A DNA stretch of 49,691 nt from Nemertoderma westbladi (lineage: Eukaryota; Xenacoelomorpha; Nemertodermatida; Nemertodermatidae), in contig JAUCBJ010005015.1 of the NCBI GenBank assembly GCA_032718475.1, forward strand, positions 1 through 49,691. The letters are read 5' to 3'. Shown one piece after another: positions 10,636 through 20,356 of the stretch. A program made the position numbers and the translations under genes. The notes under the pieces were generated by a model that saw nothing but the letters and a program-made list of their open reading frames with translations, did no database searches and had not been told where the DNA came from. How positions within the stretch are numbered: the stretch's first letter is position 1; the number at the start of each line of letters is the position of its first letter.

Positions 10636-11376
10636 ATGTCTGACACAAAGCAACACCTGTCAGACAGTCTAATAGATACAACCATCTGCGACCCAGACCG
10701 GAGTGTGGAGCGTTTAAGACCGAAGTTCAGCTCACCTCCTACTGTAAGAAAAGTCATCCCTCCAGTAGTAGTATCAGACCCTAGGCTAATCCAACACTGT
10801 AGGTCTATCATCGGCACTCGGGCCCAAGTCAAACGGGATCAGGAAGCAGCTGTTAAACAGCAACAACATCCTAGCCAAGAACTTAGATCCCAGCAACCCG
10901 ATAGCTCCAGTAGTTCGGATACTTTAGAGCTGACCCCCGAACGCGGAGTGAAGATGGCAGATACGGTTTATTCGGATCCCCTTCTCACTCTTCCTGCAGC
11001 AGTACTAACTACGGTATTGATTGCGGTGGAGGAACACCAAGTCGATTGGGTGAGAAGTAAGCGATCGACCAAAGACAGTTATGCGGGATACGCAAGGGAA
11101 GAATTGATGTCTATTGTCGAGTCGCAATGGAACTTCCCCGGACCCGGACTCCCGTTAGACTTATCCAAAGCTACCTGGGAAGACATACACAGGATGGGAG
11201 TGACAAAAGATACAATGGATCCAGCTGTTTGGAAGAGGTCGGCAGCAGGATATGTGCAGGGATTCTTCGGCTCTTTAGAGCGATTAGAGGAACAATGTTT
11301 AGACAACACCAAGGACCTCAAGAGCAGGAAGAGCTGCTTTATCAAGTACGCGAAAGAACTCTACCCATTAGACTAA
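10636..11376 (+). CDS. Gag-like N-terminal ORF (246 codons)
   Basis: The frame starts with a clear ATG at 10636 and runs to TAG at 11374-11376. The first third is polar with Gln/Ser-rich segments; the second half has a compact, regular composition (WVRSKRS, EELMSIVESQWNFPGPGLP, GYVQGFFGSLERLEEQC). It overlaps and precedes the larger gag-protease frame, which lies in the -1 frame relative to it. That fits an N-terminal matrix- or capsid-like portion of one gag polyprotein that has suffered a frame change. A programmed -1 shift is possible, but an in-frame TGA at 11508-11510 would still block the fusion. No named domain is recognised. Confidence 0.55.
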   Translation: MSDTKQHLSDSLIDTTICDPDRSVERLRPKFSSPPTVRKVIPPVVVSDPRLIQHCRSIIGTRAQVKRDQEAAVKQQQHPSQELRSQQPDSSSSSDTLELTPERGVKMADTVYSDPLLTLPAAVLTTVLIAVEEHQVDWVRSKRSTKDSYAGYAREELMSIVESQWNFPGPGLPLDLSKATWEDIHRMGVTKDTMDPAVWKRSAAGYVQGFFGSLERLEEQCLDNTKDLKSRKSCFIKYAKELYPLD

Positions 11377-11510
11377 TTCTATCGGCCTTTGAGGAAGCTT
11401 CCAAAAGAAGACAGGACACGTCGTTGCAAGTTGCTGACAAGACTTGGTTCCAGCAGGTAGATCTCAAGGTTCAAGAAACGGCCCAGTGGAAATTTCAGTT
11501 GGCTGAGTGA

Positions 11511-14500
11511 CCAACCTATCAAGAATCAACCGATGCCACCTTTTCTCAAGTGGAAAGCGAAGTGACAGCGGAGAGACCGCGAACGAGAGACGCTATCGAC
11601 ATCTATCTGTCAGACTATCAACGTTTCCTAGGTGATGGAGAGTTGAGGAGACGGCTGTCTGGACTTCACCCTAATAGTGAAGGAGCCAGACTTGTGTTGG
11701 ACGCAATCGATGCGGAAATGTTAGCTGCAAACCAAGCTAAATTTGATGAACGCCTCCGCATAGCTAGAGTCCAAGAAGAACAAGTAAAGAAAAAACGAAT
11801 AGAAGACAGAAAGACAGCAGCAGTAGCAGCGGCAAAGGCAGCGGCCGAAGCGGAAAGAAAAGCGGCAGTAGCAGAGGCAGTGGCAGAAGCAGAACGGAGA
11901 GCGTCTGAAGAGACCACCCAACTGGAGTTGGAAAATCTTCAAGAGACGCAAGACTGCATAAATAAACAGTTAACAGCTAGTCAAATGCAGATGATAAGTC
12001 GATCTACTCCCAAAAGACAGGGATATACATCATCTAAGGAAGGCGATACCACCGATTCTGAAGGCAGAGGACATAGATCTCGTCTAAGTAGGCGTAGAAG
12101 AACGTCTCACCATCAGAAATTGCCTGATTTGCCTCCAGCTGTTAGAAGACAACTAGCTAGCACAGACTTAGGTAGTACAGAACCCACAGACCAAATTATT
12201 AAAGTAGAAAGACTCCCTACTATAGTAGATGAGCTTGAAATAATTAGGCCTGTTCTCGAAACCACCCCTTTGGTGAGAGAGACCCCCGTACTCCCCGAAC
12301 CTACCACCAAATTCCCTTTGCACAGTACTAAATTGCCTGTACCCGGTAGAACAGCCCAAGAGAATATCCCGGTCCTGGGCGCCAAGAGAGAAATCAAAGA
12401 TTTGTCTCCCGTCGTCCCGCGTCTGCCCGCTACTATGTTGGCAACTCCCGCTTCGGCGGTCGAGTGGGTAGATGAGGGACGGCGGGAGATGGGTCTCTTG
12501 CTTGGGCAGCTGAGGGAACACCGGGAATGTTCCTCCCGGCAGGTCCGAGATTTAGAAGGGACTGTCCACCAGCTCAAGGGAACAGTAAGGGAAAGTAGGT
12601 TAGAGTTGCAAGAAGTGCAGCAAAGTATCGCGCTGGAACGCGACAAATTAGTAAATATACAAAAGGGTATACCAACTCCCCCTGTAACCATGTGTCAACC
12701 TGTTAGGTCTGAAGTATTTCATGCGCAAGGTGTGGAGCCTACAAGCATCTATACTGCTAGTGAGGTGGAAACTCCTATAGTAAACCCTATTAAGGGTGAT
12801 TATAAACCTGTTGATAATAATATTCCATATAGATCTGATAATAATCCGAGAAATTTATATATCGATAATTCGATATTAAATAACACAATGGCTCAAGAAA
12901 GCTTTACGCGTCAAATGGCTAGAACCGAAGCCCGGCAAGCGGTCAAAGTGGGAGAGATCGTCAAATTCAATGGAGATGAGATGAAATGGTTACCTTTTAA
13001 TGAATATTATAAAGATAACATACAGAACTCTGTACTATCTAACGGAGAGAAACTTAGATTCCTCATCGAGTGTTTGGAAGGACCTCCCAAGTTAATGGCG
13101 TTAAAGTTTATTGGACATGGATTAAGACAAGTTTGGGAAACATTAAACATCAGGTATGGTAATAGGAATAACATAGCTAAGTATTTGTATGCAAAATTGG
13201 TAGCCCTCCGAAAGTTCATTAGTAGCAGGATTATAGAGTTTTCCGATGAGATTCAGGAGGTCTGTAGACAATTGGATTGGCTAGGTAAGTCTCATGAATA
13301 TCAGAGTTCTATGGTTATTGGAGCCGTGGCCTCTACTTTACCAAAGGGTGGAGTCTATACGTGCTGGGACAAGAAGGTGTTGTATATGATGGAGCAACAA
13401 CGACGAGACCCTACCATGGCTGATCTCATGTCATTCTTAGATGGAGAAGTGAAATTACAACTCCTAAAGCAGTCCAGAGAGAAAACACCGGAAAATAAGG
13501 TAAGTGAGAAACCCGTTTCTAGGAGAAAGGTAACACCAGTATGTTATACCGACGACGGCGAAAGCCAAGCTTCTCAAGAAGAGGACAGCGGGAAAGACAC
13601 TGAAAGATCTTACTATGTCAACAAAACGCCAAAAGACGTAAGTAAATTCAAGTCTCGAACCAATGACAGGAGAGAACAGGTTACCAAAACTCCTCCTACG
13701 TCTCCTAACAGAATTCACGGAAGAAAGCCCGAGGAAAGAACGAGAGTGCACAACCTTACCCAAGGTAAAGTGAGTAACATCAAACCAAAATGTGCGCTGT
13801 GCGACGGGCCCCACCGTTTGAGTGTGTGTGCTGAATTTCTAAAGAAATCCCTGGTAGACAGACGTGAAGTCATGTGGGATAAGCGGTTATGTTATAATTG
13901 CCTCAGACAAGGACACCAACGGCGAACCTGTTACTCCGACGTAAGGTGTGCAAAGTGCGGTGCGAAACATCACATCTTGTTACACAGTGAATTCGAACGA
14001 AACAGCTCGAGTCAGGTAAGTGAGTCCGAACTACATGTCCAATTCAGTGACGTGAATGACACTGATCAAGGTTCTGAGATGGAAGGATTCTATACGGACG
14101 AATTCTCCGATGCAAACGAATCCTGTTACCTAATAAATACCGCAGTGTATCGAGCACTTACGTATGAAAGGGACACCGATAGTGAGTTCCCCCCAACTAC
14201 TTTTGACAGACAACCATCTTGGAAGGCACCAACTTCCAACGTAGGAATCCGAGAATTTCCTGTAGTGCAGGTGAGAGTCCACGGTCCTGACAAAAGTTAT
14301 ATAGTGAACGCCCTCCTTGACTCCGGCAGCACAGGAACATTCATCGACCAAGAACTAGCCAAAGACATCTTTGATGGACAACCCAAGTTCCGAACCAAGT
14401 TAAACATGTCAGGAATTATGCAGGTTTGGAAATCTACAATAATTGCAGATTATTATGTAGGTGCGTTGTCCACCCCCCAGGATGAATTAGGAGAACAAAG

Positions 14501-15008
14501 TATAAGGTCAGTAAGAATGGTGGCGATAAAGAACTTTGCTACCAGCCAAGTAGAACCTTATAACTGGGACAAGGACGAGTGTACCCAACAACTTAAAATA
14601 CCTCGATTCAACACAGATTACCCTGGAGTGCAAATACTCATCGGCCAAAACGCGCATGAGGCGCTAGAGACATTGGAGAAACGGCCTGCTCAACCGCGAC
14701 CACTACAAACTTATGCGGTAAGAACTAGAGTAGGTTGGTACTTTACTGGCCCTTCCCATAGAACTCTCATGGAGAGATTACCCAAAGAACGGGTCTACCA
14801 AGTAAAGGAATGGGAAGAGGAGAGCAGTGAAGTGGACGACCCAACTGAGGGAACACCGTACTCCTCAGATAACGACGATATCTACCAACTCTTTGACGAA
14901 GAGAATGCAATCGACCTACTTACGGAAAACGAAACTTGGCAAAACCATGTTTACGGTAGAAATACTCTAACTTACATAGATTGGATGCACGATCGAAGGG
15001 GTTGCTAA
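11511..15008 (+). CDS. BEL/Pao-type gag-protease ORF without reverse transcriptase
   Basis: The frame is open from just after the TGA at 11508-11510 to TAA at 15006-15008, about 1,165 codons. The first in-frame ATG is at 11718. In order it has an Ala/Glu-rich coiled coil (about 11800-11930), a second coiled coil (about 12470-12660), a DUF1759-like capsid region (about 12890-13470, with VKFNGDEMKWLPF and RQVWETLNIRYGN), three Cys/His knuckles (about 13789-13985: CALCDGPHRLSVC, CYNCLRQGHQRRTC, CAKCGAKHH), and an aspartic protease (ALLDSGSTGTFI near 14310-14345). The frame ends about 200 codons after the protease, where RT would be expected in a BEL/Pao element. No LTRs, RT or integrase lie nearby. 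It may be a non-autonomous derivative, a recent truncation or a co-opted gag gene; the long clean frame makes it notable. Confidence 0.8.
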   Translation, partial: PTYQESTDATFSQVESEVTAERPRTRDAIDIYLSDYQRFLGDGELRRRLSGLHPNSEGARLVLDAIDAEMLAANQAKFDERLRIARVQEEQVKKKRIEDRKTAAVAAAKAAAEAERKAAVAEAVAEAERRASEETTQLELENLQETQDCINKQLTASQMQMISRSTPKRQGYTSSKEGDTTDSEGRGHRSRLSRRRRTSHHQKLPDLPPAVRRQLASTDLGSTEPTDQIIKVERLPTIVDELEIIRPVLETTPLVRETPVLPEPTTKFPLHSTKLPVPGRTAQENIPVLGAKREIKDLSPVVPRLPATMLATPASAVEWVDEGRREMGLLLGQLREHRECSSRQVRDLEGTVHQLKGTVRESRLELQEVQQSIALERDKLVNIQKGIPTPPVTMCQPVRSEVFHAQGVEPTSIYTASEVETPIVNPIKGDYKPVDNNIPYRSDNNPRNLYIDNSILNNTMAQESFTRQMARTEARQAVKVGEIVKFNGDEMKWLPFNEYYKDNIQNSVLSNGEKLRFLIECLEGPPKLMALKFIGHGLRQVWETLNIRYGNRNNIAKYLYAKLVALRKFISSRIIEFSDEIQEVCRQLDWLGKSHEYQSSMVIGAVASTLPKGGVYTCWDKKVLYMMEQQRRDPTMADLMSFLDGEVKLQLLKQSREKTPENKVSEKPVSRRKVTPVCYTDDGESQASQEEDSGKDTERSYYVNKTPKDVSKFKSRTNDRREQVTKTPPTSPNRIHGRKPEERTRVHNLTQGKVSNIKPKCALCDGPHRLSVCAEFLKKSLVDRREVMWDKRLCYNCLRQGHQRRTCYSDVRCAKCGAKHHILLHSEFERNSSSQVSESELHVQFSDVNDTDQGSEMEGFYTDEFSDANESCYLINTAVYRALTYERDTDSEFPPTTFDRQPSWKAPTSNVGIREFPVVQVRVHGPDKSYIVNALLDSGSTGTFIDQELAKDIFDGQPKFRTKLNMSGIMQVWKSTIIADYYVGALSTPQDELGEQSIRSVRMVAIKNFATSQVEPYNWDKDECTQQLKIPRFNTDYPGVQILIGQNAHEALETLEKRPAQPRPLQTYAVRTRVGWYFTGPSHRTLMERLPKERVYQVKEWEEESSEVDDPTEGTPYSSDNDDIYQLFDEENAIDLLTENETWQNHVYGRNTLTYIDWMHDRRGC

Positions 15009-15029
15009 AATAAATAGCGTAACAATAAA
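15009..15029 (+). promoter_or_regulatory. Poly(A) signals after the gag-protease ORF
   Basis: AATAAA occurs immediately after the stop codon (15009-15014) and again at 15024-15029, with more AATAAA-like hexamers within 100 bp. They could end a transcript of the gag-protease gene. In A-T-rich DNA such hexamers also arise by chance. Confidence 0.4.
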
Positions 15030-15179
15030 AAAAAAGCGAAATAAATGTTTTACATATGAAATTATATTGAACTCCCTAAAAATTCTCGAAATCAACCGAA
15101 ATCTCATAAAGCAATAAACTTTATACCAACAACAAACTTTACTAGTAGCTTTGTTATCCAATCCATCAATTAACTGAAC

Positions 15180-15590
15180 ATGGCTCATCATGGAATATAT
15201 AGCGATACAGAAATTAGCATGGAGGAAATTCCAGCAGGATCACCGGAAGGTGTCTATGACGTCATATCGGATAACGCGATTCCACAACATACGTCATAGA
15301 ATGTTATAGGACGCAATAACGCCGTTACTGAGAGACGAGTTGTTTCAGTTAGGAGATGGTGGGTCGGGGTTGTTGGAGGGATCTTGGTAGTGTTGTTAGT
15401 AACAGCGGCACTATCAACATTGTTTGTTACGATGTCTAACAAGAACAATAAAGAATTAAAAGACCAGATTGTAATTCAAAATAATCATAATAAAGAATTA
15501 AAAGACCAGATAAAGTGGGGGGGGGGGGGGGGCAGGTATCTGAATAACGACACTATATTCCAGGACATGGTGTATTCAATACACACTTGA
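15180..15590 (+). pseudogene. Truncated fibrinogen-related type II membrane protein pseudogene
   Basis: This is a partial paralogue of the intact gene at 17176. From an ATG at 15180 it encodes a similar cytoplasmic tail, then TAG at 15297-15299. In the same frame it continues through the almost identical segment RRVVSVRRWWVGVVGGIL, the transmembrane helix and the start of the stalk (MSNKNNKELKDQI). Homology ends at a run of about 16 G (about 15517-15532), and the frame closes at 15588-15590. The whole fibrinogen head is missing. The stalk contains a 42-bp direct duplication (AATAAAGAATTAAAAGACCA starts each unit). It is probably a decayed tandem duplicate, though a short tail-plus-membrane peptide from a downstream start cannot be excluded. 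Confidence 0.85.
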
Positions 15591-16160
15591 GAAAATATCA
15601 AGTGTGCAAAAATAAAAAATTTCAAGATTCAAACCAATTTATGATTATAATATCATCAGATATTCTGATTCCACAAATCTATTTATCTACAGCAGGACAT
15701 GAAGCCGTTCAGAAATAAGTCAAGATATATTGTTTGATATATAAGCAACAACTGAAATCCACATCTGAATTTATGTGATAAGATAAACTAAAACTTTAAC
15801 TGGATTGAAATTAATAAGTTGTATTGATGGTTATACTGTACCATTAGGTTTGTACGAAGCCACTAATCTAATAAAACTACCGATAGACAGTAGCCCATTA
15901 TACCACCAGAATGGAACGAATATGTCCGTCCGTTTCGAGATGATTTGGCACAATGTTTGAACATCTGCGAGTAGACCTGATGTACATACTAATCACCAAC
16001 TATTTCACATGAGTAGAACTTCCAGGGGACGATAGAAATACACTATAAGGAAAGTGAATCATAATTCAGATGTGGTACGTAAATACAAGTTAATACAGCT
16101 TGTGTCCATGATAAAATTTACCTATTCGCGCTCAGATAAGAACTGGAGTTTCTACAATCC
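15591..16160. other. Non-coding spacer with one unexplained short frame
   Basis: A stop-to-stop frame at 15787-15960 (57 codons, no early ATG) encodes a regular-looking peptide including IDGYTVPLGLYEATNLIKL. I cannot assign it, and it may be a fossil of another element. The rest shows no gene. Confidence 0.35.
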
Positions 16161-16164
16161 AAAG

Positions 16165-16425
16165 TTGCTCAGTTGCCGAAAGGTTACTTCGCGTTTCGGC
16201 AACTGTCGCCTTTCGGCAACAGTCGCGATTCGGCAAAAAGTTGCGTTTCTGCAAAAAGGATGGGATGCGTTTCGGCAAAAAAAGTCGCGATTCGGCTAAA
16301 AAGTTCCGTTTTGGCAAAAAGTTTCGTTTTGGCAACAGTCGCAATTCGGGAAAAAAGATTCGTTTCGGTAAAAAGTTGCGTTTTGGTAAAAGGTTGCGTT
16401 TTGGCAAAAGTTTCGGATATTCCAG
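16165..16425. repeat. Short-period tandem repeat, unit near TTTCGGCAAAAAGTTGCG
   Basis: About a dozen imperfect units of roughly 18-20 bp, varying as CGTTTCGGCAAAAA, CGTTTTGGCAAAAAG and CGATTCGGCAAAAAG. It produces apparent repetitive frames on both strands (FGKKLRFGK and LPKRNFLPKR types) that are repeat artefacts rather than genes. Confidence 0.85.
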
Positions 16426-17122
16426 CTAGTAATAATATTTGTTCGCTCGTGTTATTTATTATTTATTATTTATTGGCAAATAAGCATTAGAAAGATGCTG
16501 CTGAAACTCAGGCAATTGAATATCGACATATATTGTAACTTTTCTAAATTTTTAATTGATAAATCGACATTAATTTTATTTCCTTCCGATATGAACCACT
16601 AACATTTTTGTTATATTAATTAGTTTATATCACGTATTATTGGGGCCGCTAGTTTATCCATTAACAATGTTTGTTCACCTACTAAGAATTAGAAAAGTAT
16701 TTACAAAGATGGGCAAGTTCTTGGCTCCAGTAACATTATTGTGAATTCCCTCTTGTATATGTTAGTTAGTATTAGTTATAATTTTATAGGGATCTATTCT
16801 ATAGTAATGGTATACGTTTGTTGGCCCCAGTAAAATAATGTAATTCACCTCCATTGGTATTAAATATAATTTCTGCCAATACTTAACTGTATTATATGAA
16901 AGGCTTATAAAACTGAAGGATTAGGTCAGCGGTTTGGCGGTGGTTACTTAGTCAACAAAACAAGAATCCTTCATATTTTTGGTCATACAGTTAACGAACC
17001 AGTTGTAATTTATTACTAATTATTGTAAAGTTAGAATACAGGACTTATTATAATTCATAAAACTATCAAAACATTTATTAGTTTTTTTTAAATCAAGATT
17101 ATTAAAGTCGACTAGTTTAAGC
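16426..17122. other. Upstream region of the fibrinogen-related gene
   Basis: A-T-rich sequence without a gene. GGCCCCAGTAA-like phrases recur loosely at about 16725 and 16822. It presumably contains the promoter of the gene at 17176, but no specific factor site is claimed. Confidence 0.4.
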
Positions 17123-17129
17123 TATAAAT
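17123..17129 (+). promoter_or_regulatory. Candidate TATA box of the fibrinogen-related gene
   Basis: TATAAAT lies 47-53 bp before the ATG at 17176. A start of transcription about 30 bp downstream would leave a leader of roughly 20 nt. The truncated paralogue lacks an obvious equivalent at the same spacing. The call rests on position and sequence only. Confidence 0.4.
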
Positions 17130-17175
17130 TTGCCATTGTACTATCTGATCAATCAATCATTAACTCATCTACAAC

Positions 17176-18258
17176 ATGGATCAACAAGGCGGTTGTTATA
17201 TTAATTCAGAAATCCGACTGGAAGAATTTCCAGGGACGACGGAAGATGTCTATGAAGTTATTCCAGAGAACGTGATTCCTGCTAATCCGTCACAGAATAG
17301 TGAAGGTGACAATAAATCAGTTACTAAGAGACGAGTTGTTTCAGTTAGGAGATGGTGGGTTGGGGTTGTTGGTGGGATCTTGGTAGTGGTGTTAGTAACA
17401 GCGGCACTATCAACATTGTTCGTTATGATGTCTAACAAGAACAATAAAGAAATAAAAGACCAGATTACAATTCAAAATAATCATTTCATGGAAGATGTTG
17501 GGAAATTGGATAAGAGTATTGGGGATCTAACGGAAAGAAATAACGAGTTAGGGGAAAGTATTGGGGATCTAACGGAAAGAAATAACGACCTGGAGGACAA
17601 GTTGTCGCAGATTCACCCTGAATATATTTGTTTAAATACTCAAGTAAACACCACCGATTTCGTCAACCATACTAATGGACTAAATGGTGTCATTAGATGC
17701 GACAACTCAGTCCCTGGAGGTCCGTGGATAGTAATACAGAGGCGGATAGATGGATCAATAGATTTCTATCGTGGATGGAGCCGGTATACTACGGGATTTG
17801 GTCTTGTGGAGAGCGAGTTTTTTCTAGGTTTGGATAACATCCACAAACTTACCAAAGCCGGAGTCAAACTGAGGATCGATCTTTTGTACCGAGGAGAACA
17901 CAAGTACGCCGAGTATAATAACTTCAGTATCGGTGATTCTAATAGTAATTACACGCTACAGATATCTGGATACAGCGGTACAGCTGGTGATTCGATACTT
18001 TACGGGAGTCCCGGTGGGAATTGGTACCTCAATGGACAACCGTTCACCACTAAGGACCGCGACAACGATGCTTCTTTAACTCATTCATGCGCCGCCGACT
18101 TACGCAAAGGGGCTTGGTGGTATCTAAGGTGCACAATGTATGCGGCTTCCAATCTAAACGGCGTCTACGGTAGGGAGGGTTGGGAGGGACCTTATTGGTA
18201 CACATTCACTGGGAATCCGGTACCGATGGAGAAAATAGAAATGAAGATCAGAGTTTAA
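17176..18258 (+). CDS. Fibrinogen-related type II membrane protein (360 aa)
   Basis: A single uninterrupted exon with ATG at 17176. Residues 1-59 form a cytoplasmic tail ending in basic clusters (KRR 51-53, RR 58-59). Residues about 60-85 are a hydrophobic membrane helix with GVVGG, so the C-terminus should be extracellular. Residues about 103-146 form a coiled-coil stalk with a duplicated 14-residue unit (SIGDLTERNN). Residues about 150-360 form a fibrinogen C-terminal domain: GGPWIVIQRRIDGSIDFYRGW, the calcium-site motif DRDND (294-298), two cysteine pairs (C152/C175 and C305/C319) and SNLNGVYG. The usual Cys-His after the second cysteine is Cys-Thr here. N-glycosylation sequons occur at N158, N164, N249 and N258. 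Known relatives bind acetylated sugars or act in innate immunity or adhesion; which applies here is unknown. Confidence 0.93.
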   Translation: MDQQGGCYINSEIRLEEFPGTTEDVYEVIPENVIPANPSQNSEGDNKSVTKRRVVSVRRWWVGVVGGILVVVLVTAALSTLFVMMSNKNNKEIKDQITIQNNHFMEDVGKLDKSIGDLTERNNELGESIGDLTERNNDLEDKLSQIHPEYICLNTQVNTTDFVNHTNGLNGVIRCDNSVPGGPWIVIQRRIDGSIDFYRGWSRYTTGFGLVESEFFLGLDNIHKLTKAGVKLRIDLLYRGEHKYAEYNNFSIGDSNSNYTLQISGYSGTAGDSILYGSPGGNWYLNGQPFTTKDRDNDASLTHSCAADLRKGAWWYLRCTMYAASNLNGVYGREGWEGPYWYTFTGNPVPMEKIEMKIRV

Positions 18259-19980
18259 CGAATCTACTATTGTTAACTATCAACTATATTATTATTATTA
18301 TTAAATTTTAATTCGCCATATAGATAGCATATATTATATATAGAGACCCACAACACTTAGTACAATAATTAAGTAATGTACTCTATATAATTATAATTAC
18401 ACAATAACGTATTTATATATAATATATATAGTAAAGTAAATCATGAACTGACAAAAGCGAGAGCATTTGCCGTATCCTAGACGACAGGCAAAAATAATTT
18501 ATTGCACAAACGATATAATTATCATAGTAGGAACCGAAGGTTACTTTCTGTAATAAGAATGCCAAATACTCCATTTAATCTAGCAAAACAAAGAAAAGTA
18601 ATTCGCAATTAATACAAACCATGTTTTATTGATACAATAAATTATACTTTATTTATTACATTCTTTATTTTTTCACAAAAATTCTACAGAAATTGTGACT
18701 TTGCTGACTTTACTGTGCCCAACGTAAGTTATAGTAACTGTAAGACATTATATTAATTTAAATTTGCTAGTTAACGGAGAATCAAAAAAAGAATTTGGTT
18801 TAGATAATTTGCGAATTAGTTTTGGGTAGATTTATTGGTGTATACTATGATATCATGGCATTTTACTAAGTAGATATATTATACCGGTACTGTTTGATAA
18901 ATAATAATAAATCAATCAATTATTTATTTATCAGTAATATTATTGTCTTATAGTACCCGCACTAAGTTATTGTTTTGATATGTTTATTACTAACTAATTT
19001 TGCTACGATTTCTGCCAAGCAGGTTTTCGCAATAAGGTCTATTCTAGAACCGCCATCATTACACCATCATCTTCCTGGAAAGACTATGGTGATAATGTTG
19101 AAAATTTCCGCATTAAACTTTCGCGGAATTTCGCGGAAAAAAATTCGTAGATGAAAATTAGCATTTATTGCATGCCGCACAACATGCAGCACCCGAAACT
19201 CTTTTTTTTTGTATTAAAAAATATTTGTAAATAAATTGAGTTACTATATTGAGGGTTATGGTGTATAGAATATGTTGTGTAAACTCGTTCTGTTGCAGCC
19301 AATATTAAACCTAGGGTACGCGATTTATTAATGTTACTGTAAGACAAATAGGCCATTTGTATTATAGACCTAGTTTTAGATCATTGATATTTTACAAGTA
19401 AAAAATAACAGATTAAAAACAGAAGAATAAAAACAGCAACTTATTTATTGATCTGTAGCTAATTATTGTAAAAAAAACCTAATGAAATTATTTGTCATTT
19501 TGGTTGCTTTTTTTTGTAGAATTCATGTAAATGGTCTTTCTATTGGAGGGTCCCGTTCTCAGACATTACGGTGGACAACTGTAGGACAACAACATCCATA
19601 ACAAAATATCAGTTTCAATCAAGTTTAGTTTTTATATTAAAGTGCAAAAATTGCACTTGCATTTTTAGATTTATCAGTAAATAAAGGTTTTGCGCTGTAA
19701 ATTATTTATTTTATCTGGATAATGTTTCGTTCCCAAACAACATACGGCAGTGGAACCGCTATGTCTGGGACTGAATTGTCTGTCACTGTATTGTCTGAGA
19801 TCAAATGGTCCAAATAGTAATTTTACTTTTTGTGGCGTAAATTGCATAACATGTATCTGTTTTACCATGAAAAGATTTATTGAGGACTAACTTAACTCAT
19901 CTTTCATTTAATTTATCAAGTTTCCTTGTTAAACCATTGATGAATCTATTTATTGGTGTCAGTCCATGTATTTTTTATTA
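18259..19980. other. Non-coding A-T-rich region downstream of the fibrinogen-related gene
   Basis: No ORF with a recognisable domain. AATAAA occurs near 18635, nearly 400 bp after the stop codon, and other weak signals are present. A small palindromic phrase with ACCGGTAC lies near 18885. Nothing more can be supported. Confidence 0.45.
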
Positions 19981-20260
19981 AAATACATACATAGGCCCCT
20001 CACCTAATATACAAACACATTTGGTGTAGTACCGGTACCATATTATTATACATACTGTATGTATTAAACTTGTATCCATTCTTATTAAAATACATACATA
20101 GGCCCCTCACCTAATATACAAACATATTTAGTGTAGTACCGGTACCATATTATTATACATACATAGGCCCCTCACCTAATATACAAACACATTTGGTGTA
20201 GTACCGGTACCATATTATTATACATACTGTATGTATTAAACTTTTATCCATTCTTATTTT
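19981..20260. repeat. Direct repeat array, about 65-110 bp units, three copies
   Basis: ATAGGCCCCTCACCTAATAT begins units at 19991, 20098 and 20163. Each unit continues with TACAAACAYATTTRGTGTAG, then TACCGGTACC and ATTATTATACATA. The middle copy is shorter. Confidence 0.9.
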
Positions 20261-20356
20261 CCTTTTTATATTACTAGTGTATATTAAAATATTATTGGAT
20301 CGATGTTCTAACAAATTACTTTAATAATAAGAATGTTATAACAAACAAATCTACTC

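Noticed and set aside
11340-11380. Programmed -1 frameshift joining the two gag-like ORFs
   Set aside because: The frames are in the right relation, but no classical slippery heptamer is visible and a TGA at 11508 would still stop the product.
15787-15960. 57-codon open stretch resembling a structured protein fragment
   Set aside because: It has no start codon, no neighbour and no recognised family; kept only as a note.
16132-16490. Overlapping frames on both strands coding FGKK/LPKRN repeats
   Set aside because: They come from an 18-20 bp tandem repeat; all frames look repetitive and none has context.
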